NCBI GenBank assembly: GCA_016931085.1
Contig: JAFGFO010000022.1
Span: 1 to 24,439 of the forward strand
DNA from: Thermoflexales bacterium
Lineage (GTDB): Bacteria > Chloroflexota > Anaerolineae > Fen-1058
DNA: 24,439 bases
Reading direction: 5' to 3'
Shown here: piece by piece, positions 7,701 to 13,433 of the stretch
Layout: every line of letters begins with the position of its first letter
How positions within the stretch are numbered: position 1 is the first letter of the stretch
Made by a program: the position numbers and the translations under genes
The notes under the pieces: model-generated
Told to the model about the DNA's origin: nothing
The model's input: only the letters and a program-made list of their open reading frames with translations
Database searches by the model: none

Positions 7701-8336
7701 GGCAGCGCGGTCGCCACGTGCACGAGCGAGCTGCTGGCGTCTACCTGGCCGGCTGGCGCGTATGTGCTGGACGCCGTGCATATGCCTGTGCCGGCCAGCC
7801 TGCTGCCCGGGCGCTACAGTCTGCAGGTGGCTTTGCTGGACGCGCAGACGGGTGGCGAGATTGGCCAGTCTGTCCTGGATCGCGCTGTCGAGCTTCGAGG
7901 GCGCGCCCGCCGCTTTGACTTGCCTGCACTCGATCACCAGGGGGGTGTGACGCTGGGCGGGCAGCTCCGCTGGGAGGGCTACAGCCTGGCGCGCGAGCAG
8001 TCCACGCTGCGCTTGACACTGGCCTGGCGTGCCCTGGAGGCGATGGGGCGGGATTACACCGTCTTTGTGCACCTGGTGGATGCCCAGGGCGCCATTGTTG
8101 CTCAGCACGACGCAATGCCGCTGGAGAACGCCTATCCCACCTCGTGGTGGGCAGCCGGCGAGGTCGTCGTCGACACGGTCACGCTGGCGCTCGAGGCTGT
8201 GCCGCCGGGCGACTATCACCTGGTGTTGGGGGTCTACGACGGCGCGACAGGGGCTCGCTTGGAGGCGCGTGACGCGCTTGGCCAGCGCTTGCCAGACGAT
8301 CGTATCGTGCTGCCGGGGGACATTCGCCTACCCTAG
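4704..8336 (+). CDS. PTPS-related/YfhO-like polytopic membrane protein with beta-sandwich C-terminal repeats
   Basis: A 1210-residue protein in two halves. Residues about 15-640 are a multi-helix membrane region with an N-terminal loop containing RWMPDAAYGLGYPFFNYY (68-85), the signature of the 6-pyruvoyl-tetrahydropterin-synthase-related membrane family. Despite the name these are thought to be GT-C-like proteins. Residues about 680-1210 hold three or so beta-sandwich units with LDW or LAW strands, FVHLVDAQG and a closing YHLVLGVYDG, also seen once at the end of the preceding glycosyltransferase. The start overlaps that gene's stop as ATGA, implying translational coupling. At least four blocks of period-7 DNA are translated within it: residues 6-16, 222-236, 318-363 and 604-639. 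The stop codon TAG is part of the CTAG end of the element that follows. The two neighbours probably act together in surface polysaccharide or glycoprotein assembly; this is inference. Confidence 0.85.
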   Translation: MKANIESQIANRKSQIPWLALLTLALVAACPVWGPGLVNTRGGGDSPFLLWRVHQLAANLHAGVFPARWMPDAAYGLGYPFFNYYAALPYYLAGLLNLAGADILSAIKLTQTLGFVLAAGASYGWFRRSFRSQAAAWLGAAAYTFAPFHLVNVYVRGDSLSEFYAFVFYPLILWAVDRAVERPGARSVAGLGLAYGGLMLTHNLSAFIFSPFALLYAAFRLSFKFQVSSFKFRASSIIAGLALGVALSAWLWAPAMLEMRYVQTSTLEGGYFHYSGHFRAAKLVQPAPGFVYDTTSRLASPFAMGFVQAIVAMLGAIVNCQWLMVNCQLLMSRSSPRSPDVQSDPVSGLRSPTPSPQSLVASPFLLTGLLLSTLMITPLSRPLWDHLPLLPMVQFPWRFLSVQALFAAAASAFLVERLPRWRPGVALAAAAALGLAVMLPLHPDRLQIRASDVTVERLQLYELFTANIGTTITYEWLPRDVNPRLYTSELVAEPGAPPRAFAVEGELLSADETSHRPTARTWQLTAGTNARLVFPLLYWPGWSAAIDGVPAPVQPAHSSGRLALDVPPGSHTVVLRLDRTPLRLAAELVSLAALVVCVGLALAGFRLQVSRFISSRACRGTFHVLRFISSRACRGTFYASPLLLLISLFLFSSRSPASAETWTMDFIQMPYLHSGQVEFEAAAGGERNTLVSCQIDQDHPSPGQSIHLTLDWMVAGSPLTATVSLVSPSEHLPGMHVPFSLGQSAAYLASTGAASSSHSLLVPPDLPAGVYLLQLRLLGAGGERFARTGTGLQRGPLYLRPIYVQGGRAVNDDAVLATFGERIRLHAVRSEQVTPTQLSVELDWSASRPVAANYGIAVRLYNGRGERWAAIDTQPGYGFLPTVTWRPGGKLTDRLVLSLPEGLPPRGDYELEIILYDLADNLAGIGRYIQTGVSLTQYARRPTDSPALAKVGPHLALAALDLPASHPQGVPVLSFDAGWLVVAAPVGDALARWSLVDGIGSAVATCTSELLASTWPAGAYVLDAVHMPVPASLLPGRYSLQVALLDAQTGGEIGQSVLDRAVELRGRARRFDLPALDHQGGVTLGGQLRWEGYSLAREQSTLRLTLAWRALEAMGRDYTVFVHLVDAQGAIVAQHDAMPLENAYPTSWWAAGEVVVDTVTLALEAVPPGDYHLVLGVYDGATGARLEARDALGQRLPDDRIVLPGDIRLP
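4720..4750 (+). repeat. Heptanucleotide array (AATCGCA)4 at the start of a gene
   Basis: Four perfect tandem copies of AATCGCA plus a partial fifth unit begin 16 bp after the ATG. They encode SQIANRKSQI, part of the cytoplasmic N-terminus ahead of the first hydrophobic helix. Confidence 0.95.
5367..5410 (+). repeat. Heptanucleotide array (AGTTTCA)n inside a membrane-protein gene
   Basis: Four perfect AGTTTCA copies are followed by two copies with substitutions. They are read as SFKFQVSSFKFRASS, a 7-residue repeat, between the hydrophobic stretches ALLYAAFRL and IIAGLALGVAL. The same word, in the same orientation relative to coding, recurs at 10000-10027 in a different gene. Confidence 0.95.
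5656..5793 (+). repeat. Two adjacent period-7 arrays inside a membrane-protein gene
   Basis: 5656-5697 is six heptads of the TTAATTG/TCAATGG type, translated as VNCQWLM then VNCQLLM. 5738-5793 is eight heptads of the GGTCTCC/AGTCCCT type, translated as a stretch rich in S and P. The 40 bp between them show no clear period. The whole block lies between the helices FVQAIVAMLGAI and FLLTGLLLSTLM, where a loop is expected. All three reading frames are used in turn along the array without meeting a stop. Confidence 0.92.
6513..6618 (+). repeat. Period-7 array with two 34-bp direct repeats inside a gene
   Basis: Heptads of GGTTTCA type (6513-6540) lead into a 34-bp unit at 6540-6573. Further heptads of ACGTTTC type link it to a second copy at 6585-6618, which differs at two positions. 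The copies are 45 bp apart, exactly 15 codons, so the protein carries FISSRACRGTF twice. The 34-bp unit contains CGAGCTTGTCGAGG, a partly palindromic word. The block falls between the helix LAALVVCVGLALAGF and the next hydrophobic stretch PLLLLISLFLF. Confidence 0.92.
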
Positions 8337-8488
8337 GAGTCTGTCGGAGAGATCAGCCGAAGCGATTAAAAACCGCCAAGGCGCCAAGATCGCCAAGTTT
8401 TTAGAGCTTTTCTTTGCGTCCTTTGCGTTCTTTGCGGTTCAAAATCCGATTCTACCCCCGAAAACCATTCTCTCTGACAGTCTGCTAG
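8333..8488 (+). mobile_element. Element E1: CTAG-ended, TIR-bounded non-autonomous element
   Basis: The left end CTAGGAGTCTGTCGGAGAGA and the right end (complement CTAGCAGACTGTCAGAGAGA) match at 17 of 20 positions. The 156-bp unit has no coding capacity. Its left CTAG contains the TAG stop of the upstream gene and its right CTAG ends 1 bp before the stop codon of the convergent transporter gene. The interior is unlike that of E2 and E3: it holds a spaced inverted repeat listed separately. Transposition is inferred from the TIRs; no transposase is present in the window. It probably also acts as a terminator between the two convergent genes. Confidence 0.75.
8371..8439. repeat. Spaced inverted repeat of 7-mers inside E1
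   Basis: Three CGCCAAG words (8374, 8382 and 8391) face three CTTTGCG words (8412, 8421 and 8430) across a 14-bp centre. The outer ends AACCGC and GCGGTT pair perfectly. The two words are complementary except for one position. The result is a discontinuous stem that could terminate transcription in both directions. Confidence 0.8.
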
Positions 8489-8489
8489 A

Positions 8490-9638
8490 TCAAGGCACGG
8501 CACTGTCGGGCGCTGCCAGGCGTCTTTCAAGCAGCGCCACGATTGCTGCGATGACGAGCACGGCGATCCCAAAGAGAAGGTAAATGCCGTGCGTTCCCAC
8601 ACTGTCCAATAACAGGCCGCCGACCAACCCCCCCACGGCCAGGCCAAACCCTGCTACCATCGCGTTAAACAGCCCCTGCGCAGTGGCGCTCATGCCAGGC
8701 GGGGCATTTTCATTCGCGTAGGCGACGCCGGCGACCCACATGGCAGGGAAGGTCAGGCCGTTGAGGAATTGGATGACCAGGACCAGATTGGCATTAGCAC
8801 ACGCGGCAAACAACAACAAGCGTAGGCTGGTAAAGACCATCGCCACCACGAATAGCCCGTAAGGCTTGAAGCGCCCCAGAAGCCGGTTGCCGAAGAAGAA
8901 CACGGGAATCTCGCTGAGTGTCCCAATCGTGAGCGCCAGGCCCATCGTCGATTCGTTTGCGCCCAGGTCTTTCAAGTACAGGAAAAAGTAAGTGTTGTGC
9001 GCGGCGAGCGCCAACCCGGCCGCGAATGCCGCGGCCATGAACAGCCGCCAGCGCGGATTGGCCATCAACGCCCCTATACGCTTCCCGGCTGGCTCGCCTG
9101 TTTTCGATTCGCCGTGGGTTAATTTCTGGCTGACGACGAGTCCCATCAGATAGATGCTGGCGGCTGCCCAAAAGGCAAATTTTAGGCCGTAACGTTGGAC
9201 GAGCGCTCCGGCGATAGAGGCGGCCAGGCCATAACCGATTGTCCCACCCAGGCGAAGCCGCCCGTACAGCTCTTTTTCACCGGCTAACATGACCATCGTG
9301 GCGTTGTCGGCAAAGGACGAAACGGGTGCGAAGAAGGTGTTGAGCAAAATGGCGATCAGGAAAATAGACGCGAATGAATGGAACGAGGGAAACAGGGCCA
9401 GCGTCGTCACTACGCCCAAAATGGCAAGACTCATCAGAAGCCGGTGCCGCCGTGTCGTGTCGGCCAGGCCTGTCCACAGCGGCGCGCTGAGCAAGGTGAT
9501 GGGCGTGGCGCCGTTCAGCAAACCGATTTGCGCGCCGCTGAATCCCAGGCTTTGAAAATAGAGGATGATGAAGGGCATGACAGAGGCCATGCCGGCGAAA
9601 TATAAAAACTGAAAAGCGAACGGCCAGACTTTTTTCAA
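8490..9638 (-). CDS. MFS transporter (MFS_1-like)
   Basis: A 382-residue, probably 12-helix transporter of the major facilitator superfamily. It opens with FLYFAGMASVMPFIILYFQSLG, then APLWTGLADTTRRHRLLM, the loop 2-3 motif with D and a basic cluster. A second half follows the central loop (KLTHGESKTGEPAGKR). I place the start at a TTG whose last two bases are the TG of the upstream gene's TGA (a TTGA overlap), because the alternative upstream extension is low-complexity and lies wholly within the preceding gene. Substrate cannot be read from sequence. It is the last gene of a six-gene minus-strand run and ends 1 bp from element E1. Confidence 0.88.
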   Translation of the reverse strand: MKKVWPFAFQFLYFAGMASVMPFIILYFQSLGFSGAQIGLLNGATPITLLSAPLWTGLADTTRRHRLLMSLAILGVVTTLALFPSFHSFASIFLIAILLNTFFAPVSSFADNATMVMLAGEKELYGRLRLGGTIGYGLAASIAGALVQRYGLKFAFWAAASIYLMGLVVSQKLTHGESKTGEPAGKRIGALMANPRWRLFMAAAFAAGLALAAHNTYFFLYLKDLGANESTMGLALTIGTLSEIPVFFFGNRLLGRFKPYGLFVVAMVFTSLRLLLFAACANANLVLVIQFLNGLTFPAMWVAGVAYANENAPPGMSATAQGLFNAMVAGFGLAVGGLVGGLLLDSVGTHGIYLLFGIAVLVIAAIVALLERRLAAPDSAVP

Positions 9639-10267
9639 CGTGCTTTCACCATTGAGCGTATCGCCCCCATGGCCAGCGACAGGCTGCCCAGCCCCGTGAG
9701 GGCCAGGCCCCAGCCGGCTTGCACCGGCGCACCGTACAAGGTGGACAGGGGTGGGGCCAGGCAAACGAACTGCCAGGCGGCCGGCAGCACGCTGCAAGCC
9801 AGCCCAAGCAGCACGCCGGCTGTCACCCAGCGCGGCAGCCGGCCTCCCAGGCTGGCGGCTGCCGCAATCAGGCCAAGCGTGCCCAGGCTCAACCAGAAAG
9901 ACAGGCCGTCTTCAGGCGAGCGATAAGCGTGAAGCAGGTTGGGGTAGGGCGGCAGCGGCACCAACGCCAGCAGGCTGGCCACTACGGCGAGCAAAACTCG
10001 AAACTTGAAACTTGAAACTTGAAACTTGATAACCGTTCCGACCGCTCCCGCCAGCATGGGCAGGTAAAACAACTCTCGCACGATAAAGGTGAGCCTGGCG
10101 CGCGTCATGAACTTGACGAACTCGACCAGGTCGATCGCGTTGAACGCCATACCGGCGTTGGCGTGCGCCACCCAGGGGCCCCAGACGCCGGCGATCATCC
10201 CGCCTAACCCAAGCCACACCAGCACGTCAGGCCAGGCCAGTCTTACATTCTTAGCGTTAGTGCTCAT
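9635..10267 (-). CDS. Small polytopic membrane protein, unrecognised family
   Basis: A 210-residue protein with about six hydrophobic segments (for example VLVWLGLGGMIAGVWGPWVA, FYLPMLAGAVGTVI and VLLAVVASLLALVPL). I do not recognise its family. An AGGA ribosome site lies 6 bp before the ATG chosen here, 7 bp after the chelatase-like gene's stop; an ATG further upstream would overlap that gene. Residues 81-90 (KFQVSSFKFR) come from a perfect heptanucleotide array and sit between two helices. Its stop overlaps the TTG start of the MFS gene, so the two are probably translationally coupled. Confidence 0.75.
   Translation of the reverse strand: MSTNAKNVRLAWPDVLVWLGLGGMIAGVWGPWVAHANAGMAFNAIDLVEFVKFMTRARLTFIVRELFYLPMLAGAVGTVIKFQVSSFKFRVLLAVVASLLALVPLPPYPNLLHAYRSPEDGLSFWLSLGTLGLIAAAASLGGRLPRWVTAGVLLGLACSVLPAAWQFVCLAPPLSTLYGAPVQAGWGLALTGLGSLSLAMGAIRSMVKAR
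10000..10027 (-). repeat. Heptanucleotide array (AAGTTTC)4 inside a membrane-protein gene
   Basis: Four perfect tandem GAAACTT units on the plus strand read as AAGTTTC on the coding strand. This is the same word and coding orientation as the array at 5367-5410. In the opposite orientation the array would give TGA in frame (GAA ACT TGA). It encodes the loop FQVSSFKF. Confidence 0.95.
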
Positions 10268-10274
10268 CTGTGTC

Positions 10275-11408
10275 CTAATTCTTCTCATCAATCACGCGCG
10301 TGATGAGCTGGTCTTCCTCGGCCTGGTGGGCAAAGTATTCGGCCATGAAGGCGCTGCGCCTCTGGCGCAGCGCGAGCGGCGCCACGGCCCGCAAATCGTC
10401 CAACGTGACCTGGGGGCGAGCATCCGCTGCGGCGTGGGCGCGCGCAGCCTCGAACAACGCGATCTCGGCCCGGTTGGATTCGATCTGCATAGACTGGATC
10501 CAGCGCAGGCCGCTTTCCTCGACCTCCGTTCCCAGCCTTACTTGCGGCAGCAGCTCGCGCGCCCGGGCGATTTCAGCCGCGGCTTGCAGCGTCTCGTCGG
10601 CCCACGCGGCGCGCACCGTGTGCGGGTTGGTCCGGTAGCTTTGCACGCGCCGGTAAAGTTCCAGGCGCTCCTGGGGAGAACTCAGGCCGCGGACGACCAC
10701 GCGTAATCCAAAGCGCTCTTGTAACTGAGGGCGCAGCGCCCCCTCTTCTGGGTTCATGGAACCGATCAACATCAGGCGGGCGCGGTAGGTGGCTGACAGC
10801 GCTCCCCGCCGCACGGTGTACACACCTTGCGCGGCGGCGTCCAGGATGGCGTTGGCCACCGTGCTGTCGAGCAGATTGACCTCGTCCACGTACAGGACAT
10901 TTTGATCGGTGCTGGCCAAAATGCCTCGTTGTAACTCGCCTTGTTTTTTCGTGCCAGACGTGTATTCGGCGACGCCCCCCACCACGTCTTCCAGGCGCGC
11001 GTTGAGAGGTAGCTCGACCAGCCGCATACGGTCTGGCGCGGTGATGGGCTGCCCCTGTTCCAATTTGGCCACGCACTCTGTGCAGATGGCGTCGATATCT
11101 CCGGCCAAGGCGGCCTGCGGCTCGCAGCCGTTGGGGCATGTGCTGCGCTGGACCTGCGGCAGCAGGTCCGCCAGGCCGCGCACGGCGGTGGTCTTGGCCG
11201 TGCCGCGTGGCCCGCTCAACAAGACCCCGCCAATGGCCGGGTTGACCAGGGACAGGATGAGCGCGGTCTTCATCTCTGCCTGGCCAACGATGGCCAGGAA
11301 CGGATAGCGCGTGGTATCGGCCAGGGAGCGGTCGCCGGTGTGTGTCTTGAGCACGGCCTGCGACGGCAGGCTCTGTTGGAGCAGGTTGAGCAAGATCGAG
11401 TCGGACAT
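10275..11408 (-). CDS. Magnesium-chelatase subunit I (ChlI/BchI)-like AAA+ ATPase
   Basis: A 377-residue AAA+ protein. YPFLAIVGQAEMK (35-47) begins the domain, followed by Walker A GPRGTAKT (66-73), Walker B VLYVDEV (171-177), and a sensor-1-like GSMNPEEG (216-223) with RPQLQERFGL after it. Two cysteine pairs, CPNGC (91-95) and CTEC (109-112), could bind a metal. In tetrapyrrole synthesis ChlI works with ChlD and ChlH to insert Mg. Neither partner is nearby, and no pigment or cobalamin gene is in the window, so its cargo may be different. It follows the NUDIX gene by 8 bp and precedes the membrane protein by 7 bp. Confidence 0.88.
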   Translation of the reverse strand: MSDSILLNLLQQSLPSQAVLKTHTGDRSLADTTRYPFLAIVGQAEMKTALILSLVNPAIGGVLLSGPRGTAKTTAVRGLADLLPQVQRSTCPNGCEPQAALAGDIDAICTECVAKLEQGQPITAPDRMRLVELPLNARLEDVVGGVAEYTSGTKKQGELQRGILASTDQNVLYVDEVNLLDSTVANAILDAAAQGVYTVRRGALSATYRARLMLIGSMNPEEGALRPQLQERFGLRVVVRGLSSPQERLELYRRVQSYRTNPHTVRAAWADETLQAAAEIARARELLPQVRLGTEVEESGLRWIQSMQIESNRAEIALFEAARAHAAADARPQVTLDDLRAVAPLALRQRRSAFMAEYFAHQAEEDQLITRVIDEKN

Positions 11409-11412
11409 GAAG

Positions 11413-11433
11413 GGTTTCAGGTCTCAGGTTCCA
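11413..11433 (-). repeat. Three period-7 units at the NUDIX/ATPase gene junction
   Basis: GGTTTCA, GGTCTCA and GGTTCCA are adjacent heptads on the plus strand. On the coding strand they supply the last residues (LEPET) and the TGA stop of the NUDIX protein, then run into the 8-bp gap before the ATPase start. With only three degenerate units, chance is possible, but the word GGTTTCA is the one seen at 6513-6533. Confidence 0.6.
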
Positions 11434-11845
11434 GGGCGCGCAACGCCCGCCGGACGAATTCGCGTTCTTCTTCAAAGCTCAAGCTCGCCAGGGCTTGTTC
11501 GGGCGCCAGCCACTTGGGCACGAATTGTTCCTCAGGCGGCAGGAGCTGCGGGCCGGTCAGCCGCATCAGGTAAAAATGGTTGTCGCGTGTGACGAGCGCC
11601 TCCCGGTACGGGTTGAAAAACGAGTGCTGCTGGGCGCCCAGGTCGGCGACGATTTCCAGGCCGGTATAGCCGCTTTCTTCGCCCGTTTCACGCTTGGCGG
11701 CGTCGCGCGGGTCCTCGCCCGGCTCGACGTGCCCTTTGGGCAGGCGGATCTCGCCCCGGCTGCCTCGTTCCAACACCAGGATTTTGCCTTCGTGGACGAC
11801 CACGCCGCCGGCGGCCTGGTAGTGGATTTGTTTGTATTCGTTCAT
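11417..11845 (-). CDS. NUDIX hydrolase
   Basis: A 142-residue hydrolase of nucleoside diphosphates linked to another group. The NUDIX box is complete: GHVEPGEDPRDAAKRE followed by TGEESGY, from about residue 38 to 60. It matches G-x5-E-x7-R-E-x2-E-E-x-G, whose glutamates bind the catalytic metal. The N-terminal strand AAGGVVVHEGKILVLERG is usual for small stand-alone members. The start overlaps the glutaredoxin-like gene's stop by ATGA. Substrate unknown. The C-terminal five residues derive from a period-7 repeat. Confidence 0.93.
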   Translation of the reverse strand: MNEYKQIHYQAAGGVVVHEGKILVLERGSRGEIRLPKGHVEPGEDPRDAAKRETGEESGYTGLEIVADLGAQQHSFFNPYREALVTRDNHFYLMRLTGPQLLPPEEQFVPKWLAPEQALASLSFEEEREFVRRALRALEPET

Positions 11846-12177
11846 GAGTCAGCCAACAGGCCGTTTTGGCCCAGGAACGCGCGCAGGCCGCTTTCACTGG
11901 GTTCGCTGGTGAGCGTGCCGCGGTTCAGGTCACGCGTGCGTTGCCCGGCGGCGAGCGGCGTGGGCGGTGCGACCGGCTCCAGGCTGCCTTCCTCGGCGAT
12001 GACCAGCGTGGGCATGCCCAGGTGCCCGTTCCAGGCCCGCACGCGCTCGGCGGCCTGGCGGTCGCGCGTGGTATTGACTTCTTCGTAGGGCACGCCCCAC
12101 TGGCCTAACAACTGGCGCGTCCGCGCCTGGTCGGGGCAAAAGGAATCACGGCAGTACATGACGAGACGTTTTGACAT
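11842..12177 (-). CDS. Glutaredoxin-like thioredoxin-fold protein
   Basis: A 111-residue protein opening LVMYCRDSFCPDQARTRQLL, the strand-active site-helix pattern of glutaredoxins, then VPYEEVNTTRD and GMPTLVIAEEG with the cis-proline position (MPT). The active site reads C14-P-D-Q rather than CPxC, so it would act as a monothiol unless C9 substitutes. The C-terminal third (after residue 70) is longer than in a minimal glutaredoxin and ends near the NUDIX gene start, which it overlaps by 4 bp. Partner unknown. Confidence 0.78.
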   Translation of the reverse strand: MSKRLVMYCRDSFCPDQARTRQLLGQWGVPYEEVNTTRDRQAAERVRAWNGHLGMPTLVIAEEGSLEPVAPPTPLAAGQRTRDLNRGTLTSEPSESGLRAFLGQNGLLADS

Positions 12178-12191
12178 AACCGGTGCTACCC

Positions 12192-13184
12192 CTATTTGTG
12201 CGTTTTAACGTATTCCGTCAGCAGGTTGGCCGCTTCCGTCAAGGTGACGTCGAAAGCGTCCCAGGGAGCGCCATAGCTGCCAAAAGTAAAAAGCGTCATG
12301 CCGATGACGTACGAGTCCTGGAGCAGATGATAGTCATACCACTGAAGTTGTTCCAGGTAAAAGAGATCCCGGTTATCGATGTGCCAGCCGCCGTCAGGCA
12401 CAAAATCGTCTGGCAAAGGGTAGCCCCATACGCTTGGCCCCTTGCTCCACCAGCCTCCCAGGTGTTGGTACGTGCCGTGCGGCCAGCCGTCCGGGATGGG
12501 ATTGACGAGCGGATCGAGGCCACATTCGGTGATGACCAGGGGCAGGCTGCCCAGGCCGGCCGGTTTCAGAAATTGATCGTATATTTGCCGGTAGCGCAGC
12601 GTGGTCCAACCGGTCAAGCGCCCGTCTGAAGTGCGGGCGTCCTCGCTCCGGTCGAGCTGGTACTTGCCCGTCATCCACCACATGAACGGCGTGCTGTACT
12701 CGTGCAGGCCAAGGAAATGATTGTGCTCCACAGCGTATTGGCAGGCCGGCACAAAGCCGGGCCACAGGTGCAGAGGGGGGGAACCGGAGGCAAAGTTGCC
12801 GATGACGCACTTGAGGCCCAATGCGTCCATGAGTTTCATGCGCTCGATTTCCATCTGCGCGTACCAACTGATCCCTTCCAGGTCACCCCACACTGACTCG
12901 TTGTGCCCTTCCCAGAAGAAAATGTCGGGATTTTGCTCGTACAGCTCGAGCTGTTTCCACTTGTAGACGAATTCGTTCGCCGCCTCGGCCGGGCTTAGAC
13001 CACGCGAACGCTGGCTCTGGGCGTCGTCGTCGCTTACTTTGCGGCCGATGGCGAGCGTCCCCGCTGGCGCGTCGCTGGCGGCCGCCCAATCCCCGATGAA
13101 TTTGACGACGGCGGGACCTGCGGTGATGAACGGCAGGGTCGCACCGCTCATCCGGATAACGTGTGCTCCTAGCTTGGTGGGCAT
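12192..13184 (-). CDS. Clan-A-like (TIM-barrel) glycoside hydrolase-like protein
   Basis: A 330-residue protein. WEGHNE (91-96) fits the N-E pair where clan-A hydrolases carry the acid/base residue at the end of strand 4. HEYS (161-164) matches the strand 6 region, and LVITECG (216-222) places E220 as the likely nucleophile after strand 7. No signal peptide is present, which is odd for a hydrolase of polymers. An AGGAGGT ribosome site lies about 4 bp before the ATG, which fixes the start. It ends 14 bp before the glutaredoxin-like gene. The carbohydrate-binding protein gene upstream on the same strand suggests a shared carbohydrate role. Substrate and exact family cannot be named. Confidence 0.75.
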   Translation of the reverse strand: MPTKLGAHVIRMSGATLPFITAGPAVVKFIGDWAAASDAPAGTLAIGRKVSDDDAQSQRSRGLSPAEAANEFVYKWKQLELYEQNPDIFFWEGHNESVWGDLEGISWYAQMEIERMKLMDALGLKCVIGNFASGSPPLHLWPGFVPACQYAVEHNHFLGLHEYSTPFMWWMTGKYQLDRSEDARTSDGRLTGWTTLRYRQIYDQFLKPAGLGSLPLVITECGLDPLVNPIPDGWPHGTYQHLGGWWSKGPSVWGYPLPDDFVPDGGWHIDNRDLFYLEQLQWYDYHLLQDSYVIGMTLFTFGSYGAPWDAFDVTLTEAANLLTEYVKTHK

Positions 13185-13253
13185 GTTACCTCCTGAACGT
13201 GTGTCTGGTTAGTGATGTTGTCGCATGATACAAAACGCCAGACGCATTTACAG

Positions 13254-13433
13254 ATTACGTTTTACGCTTTACGTTTGTAACTGCTCAGCCTGGTACGTTT
13301 TTTCCGAAGGACACAGAGCCTCACAGAGGCCGCACAGAGATGCACAGAGACTTTAAAAAGGCTAAATCTTCTCTGTGAAACTCTGTGTTTGCTCCGTGTA
13401 TCCCTGTGACCTGAGTTACTTACGTTTTACATT
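13254..13433. repeat. Repeat-filled intergenic gap: period-7 words flanking an inverted 7-mer array
   Basis: Heptads of TTTACGT type lie at 13254-13274 and again (TTACGTT, TTACATT) at 13420-13433. Between them four CACAGAG words start at 13312, 13322, 13333 and 13343. Four CTCTGTG-like words start at 13371, 13381, 13392 and 13402. Both arms have spacing 10, 11, 10, so they can pair as four short stems with unpaired linkers around a 21-nt loop. This structure is a candidate terminator for the carbohydrate-binding gene. I see no gene here. Confidence 0.85.

Noticed and set aside
13308..13409. Regular CACAGAG words as a possible iteron origin
   Set aside because: They are arranged as an inverted pair and there is no replication initiator gene in the window.
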